From: DATFXF01 sp035258565
GTDB taxonomy: Bacteria > Acidobacteriota > Terriglobia > Acidiferrales > UBA7541
DNA: 43,697 bases
Reading direction: 5' to 3'
Assembly: GCA_035258565.1 (NCBI GenBank)
Contig: DATFXF010000065.1
Coordinates: 1 to 43,697, forward strand
Numbering within the stretch: position 1 is the first letter of the stretch; each line of letters opens with the position of its first letter. Positions 24,962 to 31,501 of the stretch are shown here, piece by piece. The translations under genes and the position numbers were made by a program. Under the pieces are notes generated by a model, which worked only from the letters and a program-made list of their open reading frames with translations, searched no databases and had not been told where the DNA came from.

Positions 24962-25809
24962 TGGCTCTCTGGGGAGGTTCTGCCGCGTCGCGTTTGCCGG
25001 GCGTAGGCCGAGGCGCTCGGGCGGAGGAGGCTTAGAGCCGCTTCGTCCACCAGGAAGTCGCGATGACCGTCCGGTACAGTCACGAGCTGCGCCGGAAGCG
25101 GCAGGTCGTGCCTTCCCTCAATCACGTCGCGGAGCGCGGCTGCCTTCTCCGCCCCGGTAATCAGGAATAAAACGCGGTGCGCCGCATTGAGCACCGGGAG
25201 CGTCAACGTCATCCGCCGGGTGCCCAAGGTGGGGTGCAGCGGCGTGCTGACCCAGCGCAAGGTGCGGCGCAGCTCGCGCGCGCCGGGAAAAAGCGATGCA
25301 GTGTGCCCGTCCGGCCCCATGCCCAGGAGGATGAGGTGGAAGCGCGGGAAGCCGCGCGCATCGAGCGATAGGTAGCGGCGTAGGACCTCTTCATACTCCT
25401 GCGCGGCGCGGCCAATGTCCGCTCGCTCGGCCTCCATACGATGCACGTTGGCGGAGGGGATAGGAACGCGGACGAGTAGCTCGCGCCGAGCCATCCCGTA
25501 GTTGCTATCGGGATGATCCGGCGGCACAGCGCGCTCGTCGCTCCAGAAGACCTGCACCTTGGCCCAGTCCACCTGAGGGCGAAATTCATCGCTGGCCAAC
25601 TGCCGGTAAAGCTCCCGCGGGGTATGACCGCCGGAGAGCGCGACCGCGAACTGGTTTTCGCGAGCGATGAATTGCCACGCCCATTCGACGAACAGCCGCG
25701 CCCCGGCCCGCGCCACGCCCGCGGCGTCCGGGCAGACGTGCACGCCCGGCAGCATGTCCCGCGGCAGCAGGTTACGATTGGGGTTCGGGATTGCGCCAGT
25801 GTCGTCCAT
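24958..25809 (-). CDS. pgl: 6-phosphogluconolactonase
   Basis: Hydrolyses 6-phosphogluconolactone in the oxidative pentose phosphate and Entner-Doudoroff routes; 283 aa, SOL/DevB-type. Diagnostic blocks are FAVALSGGHTPRELYRQLAS, WAKVQVFWSDERAVPPDHPD, SNYGMARRELL, HRMEAE, LILLGMGPDGHTASLFPGA and FLITGAEKAAALRDVIEGRH. The ATG at 25809 overlaps the end of zwf by 38 nt; an ATG at 25755 after the zwf stop is an alternative, though neither has a strong ribosome binding site. Its end overlaps the glk start by 4 nt. Confidence 0.93.
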   Translation of the reverse strand: MDDTGAIPNPNRNLLPRDMLPGVHVCPDAAGVARAGARLFVEWAWQFIARENQFAVALSGGHTPRELYRQLASDEFRPQVDWAKVQVFWSDERAVPPDHPDSNYGMARRELLVRVPIPSANVHRMEAERADIGRAAQEYEEVLRRYLSLDARGFPRFHLILLGMGPDGHTASLFPGARELRRTLRWVSTPLHPTLGTRRMTLTLPVLNAAHRVLFLITGAEKAAALRDVIEGRHDLPLPAQLVTVPDGHRDFLVDEAALSLLRPSASAYARQTRRGRTSPESQ

Positions 25810-27340
25810 CGCGCTCGATCAGCTCGTCGGCTTCCGGCGGGCCCCAGTTTCCCGCCGGGTACATGGCGAGCGGTGGCTGCTTTCCAGAAGGCTGCGCCGC
25901 CTGCCAGGCTTCCAGGATCGGATCCACGAGCGCCCAGGCGGCCTCCACGCTATCGGCACGGTCAAAAAGCGTTGCGTCGCCGCGCAGGCAATCGTTCAGC
26001 AGCGTGGCGTAGGCGTTGCGGGAACCGGGACCAAAGGAGGTCCGGTAACAAAAGTCCATCGTCACCGACTTGATCCTCATCTGGGTTCCAGGCAACTTCG
26101 CTCCGAAGGCGATTGAGATACCTTCGTCAGGCTGGATGTTGAGCACCAGCCAGTTGGGCTCGACCTCGCGCCCACGAAAGACTACGTGGGGGACGCGCCG
26201 AAACTGAATTGCAATCTCCGTGTAGCGGCGCGCCATCCGCTTGCCGGTGCGCAGATAGAACGGCACGCCGGCCCAGCGCCAATTATCGATGGTCAACTTG
26301 GCAGCGACGTAGGTTTCTGTCATCGAGAGGGGCTTTATGCCCGGCTCCTGCCGGTAGCCCAGCACGGGCGCGCCAGCGACCTTGCCGGGGCCATATTGGG
26401 CGCGCACGACGAGTTGCCCGACGGCCTCGGCGGTGTACGGCCGAATCGATTGCAGGACCTTGATCTTCTCATTGCGCACCGCGGTTGCGTCAAAGGCCGC
26501 GGGAGGCTCGAGCGCCACGAGTGAGGTGAGTTGCAGGATATGGCTTTGGATCATATCCCGCGCCGCTCCGGTCGTTTCGTAGAAGGCTGCGCGGCGCTCT
26601 ACACCCAAATTTTCGGCTGCGGTGATCTGCACGTGGTCGACGTAGTTGCGGTTCCACAGCGGTTCGAAGATGCCGTTGCCGAAGCGAAAGACTAATAGAT
26701 TCTGCACCGTCTCTTTACCCAGATAATGGTCAATGCGGTACACCTGCGACTCATCGAAGACGCTCAGCACGGTTTCGTTTAGCTTCTTCGCCGACGCGAG
26801 ATCGCGGCCGAACGGTTTCTCAATGATGATCCGCACGCGGGCCTTGTCCTGGGGATGTCGCGCCAGGTTCGCGCGGCCTAGTTGCTCGATGACCAGCGGA
26901 TACACTTCCGGCGGCGTGGCCAGATAGAAGAGGCGATTGCCGCCGAGGTCGCGCTCGCGGTCGAGCGCCTCGAGCCGCGCGGCCAACTTTTGGAACCCTT
27001 CCGAATGGTGATACTCGCCGGAAACGTAGGCCAGGCTTTTGGCAAATTCGCGCCACTTCGCTTCGTCGACCCGGCCAACCTCGGAGCTCTTGCGTGTGGC
27101 CTCGGCAGCGGCAGTGCGAAAGGCGTCATCGCTCAGCGGCGTCCGCGCAAAGCCCACGATGGCAAAACGAGGTGCGAGACATCCGTGCGCGGACAGGTCG
27201 TAAAGCGCCGGAATCAGCTTGCGATTGGCCAGATCTCCCGAGGCGCCGAAGATGACGATCGCGCATGGGTCCGAAGGGGCCTCGCAGTGATAGAGATCTG
27301 CCGGGAAGACTTCTGCAACTTCGGGCGCACTGGTGACCAT
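25772..27340 (-). CDS. zwf: Glucose-6-phosphate 1-dehydrogenase
   Basis: Oxidises glucose 6-phosphate to the lactone, making NADPH; 522 aa. The nucleotide motif is IFGASGDLANRKLIPALYDL (GASGDL at 32-37) and the active-site block is YRIDHYLGKETVQNLLVFRF, with EKPFGRD earlier and the substrate loop WNRNYVDHVQITAAENLGVE. The ATG lies behind GGGAGGATGAA, a strong ribosome binding site. It starts 12 nt after the HAD hydrolase gene and overlaps pgl, giving a HAD-zwf-pgl-glk unit that converts glucose to 6-phosphogluconate. Confidence 0.95.
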   Translation of the reverse strand: MVTSAPEVAEVFPADLYHCEAPSDPCAIVIFGASGDLANRKLIPALYDLSAHGCLAPRFAIVGFARTPLSDDAFRTAAAEATRKSSEVGRVDEAKWREFAKSLAYVSGEYHHSEGFQKLAARLEALDRERDLGGNRLFYLATPPEVYPLVIEQLGRANLARHPQDKARVRIIIEKPFGRDLASAKKLNETVLSVFDESQVYRIDHYLGKETVQNLLVFRFGNGIFEPLWNRNYVDHVQITAAENLGVERRAAFYETTGAARDMIQSHILQLTSLVALEPPAAFDATAVRNEKIKVLQSIRPYTAEAVGQLVVRAQYGPGKVAGAPVLGYRQEPGIKPLSMTETYVAAKLTIDNWRWAGVPFYLRTGKRMARRYTEIAIQFRRVPHVVFRGREVEPNWLVLNIQPDEGISIAFGAKLPGTQMRIKSVTMDFCYRTSFGPGSRNAYATLLNDCLRGDATLFDRADSVEAAWALVDPILEAWQAAQPSGKQPPLAMYPAGNWGPPEADELIERDGRHWRNPEPQS

Positions 27341-27352
27341 TTCATCCTCCCG

Positions 27353-27973
27353 CTAATTGGATTCCCAGCGGACGCCCAGGTTGCGCAGCTCTACCCGCAA
27401 CTGCGGGGCGTTCTGATAGTGAATCGTGTGCATGCCCATCCGCCGAGCACACTCGAGATTCAGTGCCCGGTCGTCAATAAACACGCATTCCTCCGGAGCG
27501 CGTTGCGTCACCCGCAAGGCCAGCCGGTAGATCGCCGGGTCCGGCTTCAGCATGCCCAGAAAACAAGAACTGAAAAATGCCACGAAGTCTCTGTGCAAGC
27601 TGAACTGCTGGATGCGATGCAAGTTCAGCTCCAAGCCTTCATTATTAATCGTGGCCATCAGGTACTTCCGCGAGCGCGCCAGATCAGCGACGATTGCGCG
27701 GGTCTCGGGATGCTCGCGCGACTCCGCGAACATAAAGGCCTTGAACGCCTCCCGCGTGAATGTGCGCGGTTGGAAGAATACGGTTCTCTCGAGGTATTCG
27801 TCCAGCGAGATCTGGCCAGCCTCGAGTGCGGGGACGGCCAAGTCATGTCGCTCGCGGAACTCGTCCCCGTCCAGGTGAAATTCGCCGGCGGCGCGCTCCC
27901 GGGCGGCACGGTCCCATCCGTTGCTCAGAATGACTCCGCCCACATCCCAGAACAAGGCGCTGACCTCAGCCAT
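27353..27973 (-). CDS. HAD-superfamily hydrolase (IA, YihX-like)
   Basis: 206 aa. Motif I is FWDVGGVILSNGW, the D-x-G variant in which the second aspartate is replaced by glycine, as in YihX-type sugar phosphatases and the N-terminal domain of epoxide hydrolases. Motif II is in LMATINNEGLEL (Thr or Asn rather than Ser), motif III is LGMLKPDPAIYRLAL and motif IV is CVFIDDRALNLECARRMG. The ATG at 27973 is the first plausible start before motif I. As first gene in the operon with zwf, pgl and glk, a sugar-phosphate phosphatase is a fair guess, since YihX acts on glucose 1-phosphate. Confidence 0.85.
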   Translation of the reverse strand: MAEVSALFWDVGGVILSNGWDRAARERAAGEFHLDGDEFRERHDLAVPALEAGQISLDEYLERTVFFQPRTFTREAFKAFMFAESREHPETRAIVADLARSRKYLMATINNEGLELNLHRIQQFSLHRDFVAFFSSCFLGMLKPDPAIYRLALRVTQRAPEECVFIDDRALNLECARRMGMHTIHYQNAPQLRVELRNLGVRWESN

Positions 27974-28201
27974 GGAAGGCCCCGCGAATCGTTCCCATAT
28001 GCTCTTCCCTCCCCGGTTCCGGCGGCGGTTCTGGTTTCGCCGGAGCCTCATTCTTCTCAAAAACAGGGGCCTCCCGCAAGTCCCGCGCCAAGCTACATTC
28101 GCGGTCCAGCCGACCGAGGCGGTGCGCAGGAAGTGCTGACTAGGAATCCCGATCGAGATGAAGTATCTTTAGAGCCAGAGCGCCCCATGGAGGATCGAAA
28201 G

Positions 28202-28540
28202 ATGGCCGACGAAACTTGCGGACCGAGCCCGGCCAAGGCGGCCGAGGAACCCATCAAGCCGGGCACACGGATGGTCAAATGCGTGAAGTTCGGCAAGGAG
28301 ATGCCGGGGCTCGACCGCGTTCCCTGGAAGGGCGAGTTGGGCAAGCGCATCTATGAAAACGCTTCCAAGGAAGCCTGGAAGCTCTGGGTCGAACACTCGA
28401 AAATGATCATGAACGAATACCGCTTGAACCCGCTCGACCCGCAGTCGCAGAAAATCATGGAAGAACAGATGGAGCAATTCTTCTTCGGCGAAGGAGCCCA
28501 GCTGCCGGAGGGCTACGTCCCCCCAAGAGCGAAGGCCTAG
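28202..28540 (+). CDS. YggX-like Fe(II)-trafficking protein with N-terminal extension
   Basis: 112 aa. The core (from VKCVKFGKEMPGLDRVPWKG) matches YggX, which in enterobacteria protects Fe-S clusters from oxidation: a conserved Cys near the start, PGLDRVPWKGELGKRIYENA, SKEAWKLWVEHSKMIMNEYR and LNPLDPQSQKIMEEQMEQFF. YggX is usually about 90 aa with the Cys at position 7; here 20-25 extra residues precede it. The ATG at 28202 is supported by a perfect GGAGG with 8 nt spacing. Its stop shares the sequence CTAG with the stop of the convergent ATP-grasp gene. Confidence 0.9.
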   Translation: MADETCGPSPAKAAEEPIKPGTRMVKCVKFGKEMPGLDRVPWKGELGKRIYENASKEAWKLWVEHSKMIMNEYRLNPLDPQSQKIMEEQMEQFFFGEGAQLPEGYVPPRAKA

Positions 28541-29859
28541 CTCCTGGCCAGCATCCCGTGCCCGCCACCTTGGGCCGGATGCTCCACTGGAAGCCTTGGC
28601 GCCAGCACAAACCGCAGTTTGGAGTGTGCCTGGCGCAACGCCGTTTCCACTTCCGCAGGCGTCGTGCCGCGCGCAAAGATAAACCCTAAGTAACTCGACC
28701 CCTCGGGCCACGCAGCAATAAAGTCGTGCAGCCGGGCAGTGATCTGGATCTCTTCCACGCCGGGCGTTCGAACCGCTTCCTCGGTGCCTCCCACGCGCTC
28801 GAGGATTCCGCTCTGCGGAACAGGGATCATCATCACGCCCGCGGCCGAGCGTTCTCGTGGCAAGTCGCTGCCCGCCAGCCCAAGGGCCTGGCGCACCACC
28901 AGCTCCTCGAGAGAAACGAGCTCGCCCGTTTCGGAGGGGCCGAAGCGCAGCGCGCGAGAGCACAGGCCGCCGATGGGGCGCGCCGCCGCTTCGAGCACCC
29001 ATGGGCCCGCGTCGTTCGTACGGAACTCCGCGTGGAGCGGCCCTTCAGTCAATTGCAACGCCCGCGCTGTGCTCCGGGCGCATTCGAGGATGTGCTGCCG
29101 GATCTCAGCCGGCAGGCGCGATGGAGTAACGTAGATCGTTTCCTCGAAGTAAGGCCCTTCGAGGGGATCCGGCTTATCAAACAGGGCCAGCATGCGAAGC
29201 TCGCCGCGGTGGAGGAGGCCCTCGAGCGCGACTTCTTGACCCTGAATGTAGCTCTCCACGAGCAGCTGGTCGAGCGCCGGCTCGCGCGTCACTTGGATCT
29301 CTGGCGATTCGAGCAGGGTCCGAATGCGCCTGACGGCACCGTCGAGTTCGAGCGCGTCATTCGCACGGACCACTCCCTGGCTGGCCGCAAGCGAGAGCGG
29401 CTTCACGACGCACGGAAACTTGACGCGAGGAAGAACCGCATCGAGAGGTTCGCTGAGGCCGAAGGAGAAAAACTCCGGCACCGGAAGCCCCGCGGCGCGC
29501 AGGATTTCGCGCTGGCGGAGCTTGTTGCGGCATCCCTGGACCGATTCGGGCGAGTTCGAAACCAAGCCCAGGGCTTGCGCGGCATAAGCGGCCGTCTCGG
29601 TCGGGCGATCGCCTAGAGCGAGGATGGCATCCACCGGCATGGTGCGTGCCCATTCCACGATGCTCTGCGCAGCCTGCTGCGGCTGCTCAAAGTGCACCGG
29701 CAGCGCCGCATCTCCCCAGGGGTCTTCGAGCCGATGGCAGCGATCGCTGCCAAAAAATACCTCGACCCCTAGCTTCCGCGCGGCCTCCGCAAAGCCGTGC
29801 GTCTGGTACCCGAGCTTGCTGGCCAGAACCAGCAAGCGCTTACCCTGGACCTTCTGCAT
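28537..29859 (-). CDS. ATP-grasp domain protein, partner of the radical SAM selenoprotein
   Basis: 440 aa carboxylate-amine/thiol ligase-type enzyme, which forms an acyl-phosphate and then an amide or similar bond. It has a pre-ATP-grasp Rossmann region (LLVLASKLGYQTHGFAEAAR; MPVDAILALGDRPTETAAYA), the ATP-binding loops FPCVVKPLSLAASQGVVRAN and LLVESYIQGQEVALEGLL, and the metal-binding block HAEFRTNDAGPWVLEAAARP with IGG. The C terminus (about 350-435) resembles the extra domain of BacD/carnosine-synthase-like ligases. The start is ATG 29859 or TTG 29868; neither has a clear ribosome binding site. It begins 22 nt after the selenoprotein stop, so the two are an operon; its substrate is unknown. 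Confidence 0.87.
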   Translation of the reverse strand: MQKVQGKRLLVLASKLGYQTHGFAEAARKLGVEVFFGSDRCHRLEDPWGDAALPVHFEQPQQAAQSIVEWARTMPVDAILALGDRPTETAAYAAQALGLVSNSPESVQGCRNKLRQREILRAAGLPVPEFFSFGLSEPLDAVLPRVKFPCVVKPLSLAASQGVVRANDALELDGAVRRIRTLLESPEIQVTREPALDQLLVESYIQGQEVALEGLLHRGELRMLALFDKPDPLEGPYFEETIYVTPSRLPAEIRQHILECARSTARALQLTEGPLHAEFRTNDAGPWVLEAAARPIGGLCSRALRFGPSETGELVSLEELVVRQALGLAGSDLPRERSAAGVMMIPVPQSGILERVGGTEEAVRTPGVEEIQITARLHDFIAAWPEGSSYLGFIFARGTTPAEVETALRQAHSKLRFVLAPRLPVEHPAQGGGHGMLARS

Positions 29860-29881
29860 GCTGGTCAACCGTCGGCGTGGT

Positions 29882-31372
29882 TCACACGAAGGCTTCGGCC
29901 TGAGCGATGGCTTCCCGCGCCTTGGCGATGGGGACCAACTGGTCCCGCGTGGGCTCGGCTCAACAGTACCAGGGCTCGTTCAGATAAGGGATGGTCGCGC
30001 GCGAGGGCAGGACCGGCTCACGAGGCGGCGCAGGCTCCCGGAGGCCGGCGGCGCGGCGCGCCGCTTCCCCGATGCGCGCGAAGATGCCCATCCGCGACCG
30101 ATTCAGCTTCTCCCCTGCCCGCACCAGTTCCTGAACCCCTTCGCACAGCGCGTCCACGCGAGGATCCGCGTGTCGCCACGGATAGACGAGCGCCACTTCG
30201 TCAAAGGGTCCGACGAGCTCGCGCACCTCAGCGAGCTCCAGCAATCGCGATCCGGCCGGGATCAACAAGCGAATCCCGAGCTGGATCGGCGCGACACTCT
30301 CAACCAGGTCGTGCTCATCAAGCAGCCCAAGAAGCTCGCCGTACCCTTTGAGCGTCGTCCACGGCGTGAAGGGCACAAACGTAGGCTGGAGCACGAGTCC
30401 CACGTTGCGAAAACGCTCGACGGTAGCCAGGAAATCCGCGCGTGTGTGGCCCTTTTCGAGTCGCACGAGCACGGCATCGTCTACCGATTCGACGGCACTC
30501 GTGACCCATAGACACCCGGTATCGCGCAGTGTGCGCAAGTGCTGCGCGTGTTTCAGCAGGTGCTCGATCTTGATGGTCACGTCATAGGTGAGCCGCGGAT
30601 GCTCCCGGTGGAGCGCCTCAACAATCGCCAGCGCGTGTCCCACGCCGTTGAAAAAGTCGGGGTCGCCGAAGGTGACGTGCCGCGCGCCCAACTCGACCTG
30701 CCGGCGGATGTCCTCGAGCACCACCGCGCGCTGTACCACGCGAAACGCGCCTTGATACACCGGCACAATCGGGCAATGCCGGCAGAGATGCTTGCAGCCG
30801 CGGCTGGCCTCGGTGTAGCCCACGGTGCGGTGTTCGCCGCCAGGTAGGATCAGGTGCGCGTACTGTTCGAGCGGAACCATGCCCGCGCGATCGGGCACGA
30901 CAAACTGCTGTCGGGCAAGCGAAATCACCGGCTCCGCCTGTTCGCCCGAGGGGCAGGCACGCAGGCCCGCCTTGACCAGAGAGTCTGCTGCCGCGCTCGC
31001 ATCCTTTGTGTCCAACCGCTCCACCAGATGCGCCAGGCCTTCTTCATATTCGCCGCCGAGGATGGTCCCGACGCCGAGCGAGCGCAGATAGGCCTCGTTC
31101 ACCGGCGCGTAGAGGCCATAGAAGCAGAGGTGCGCACGCGGATTCAGTTGCTGGATGGGCCTGATCAGTTCCGTAGCCAACCGTGTTGCCGTATGCATGG
31201 GAACGTAGAGGGCCACCAGATCCGCTGCGCGGATCGGCGCCTCTTGAAAGGCCTCGCGCGACAGATCTAGACAGGTCACCCTAGCGCCGTGCTGGCGCAG
31301 CCACGCGGCCGGCGAGGCCAACCCAAACGGTTGACGGCCGAGCTCGTAAGTCGAAATGAGAACAACGTGCAC
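29882..31372 (-). CDS. Radical SAM selenoprotein with CUAEP tail (TGA at 29962-29960 read as Sec)
   Basis: 496 aa if the TGA is read through. Residues 1-130 form a B12-binding-like Rossmann domain (MHVVLISTYELGRQPFGLAS; VGTILGGEYEEGLAHLVERL) without a visible DxHxG. The radical SAM core has C193, C197 and C200 in EASRGCKHLCRHCPIVP, which bind 4Fe-4S, plus GARHVTFGDPDFFNGVGHAL. The frame reaches NEPWYC and then TGA; continuing in frame gives A-E-P-T-R-D-Q-L-V-P-I-A-K-A-R and so on to a real TGA at 29884-29882. C-U-A-E-P is, as I recall, the hallmark of a named family of CUAEP/CCAEP-tail radical SAM proteins. A hairpin fitting a bacterial SECIS follows. A conventional reading would end at 29960 (470 aa). 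Start GTG 31372 rather than TTG 31399 is a judgement; no ribosome binding site is clear. Confidence 0.87.
29931..29946 (-). promoter_or_regulatory. Candidate bacterial SECIS hairpin
   Basis: On the mRNA, GGGACC-AGUU-GGUCCC forms a perfect 6-bp stem with a 4-nt loop. The stem begins 13 nt after the UGA and the loop begins at nt 20 after it. Published search rules for bacterial SECIS ask for the loop 16-37 nt downstream and a G among its first two loop bases; AGUU meets both. It lies inside the translated tail. Confidence 0.75.
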
Positions 31373-31501
31373 GAATGGAATTATGGCACGGTGCGACAAC
31401 CGGCGCCAGGGAGGCCGCCGGGCCGCCGTCCACTTAGACGAAGGCCGCGGATTCGGCTATCATACGGAGTTCGGAAGCCACGCGAAAGGACTCTCACCAC
31501 A

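Noticed and set aside
26882..28201. Upstream extension of the YggX frame as one long 552-codon gene
   Set aside because: It runs antisense to zwf and the HAD gene; only the last 112 codons match YggX and these have their own strong start.
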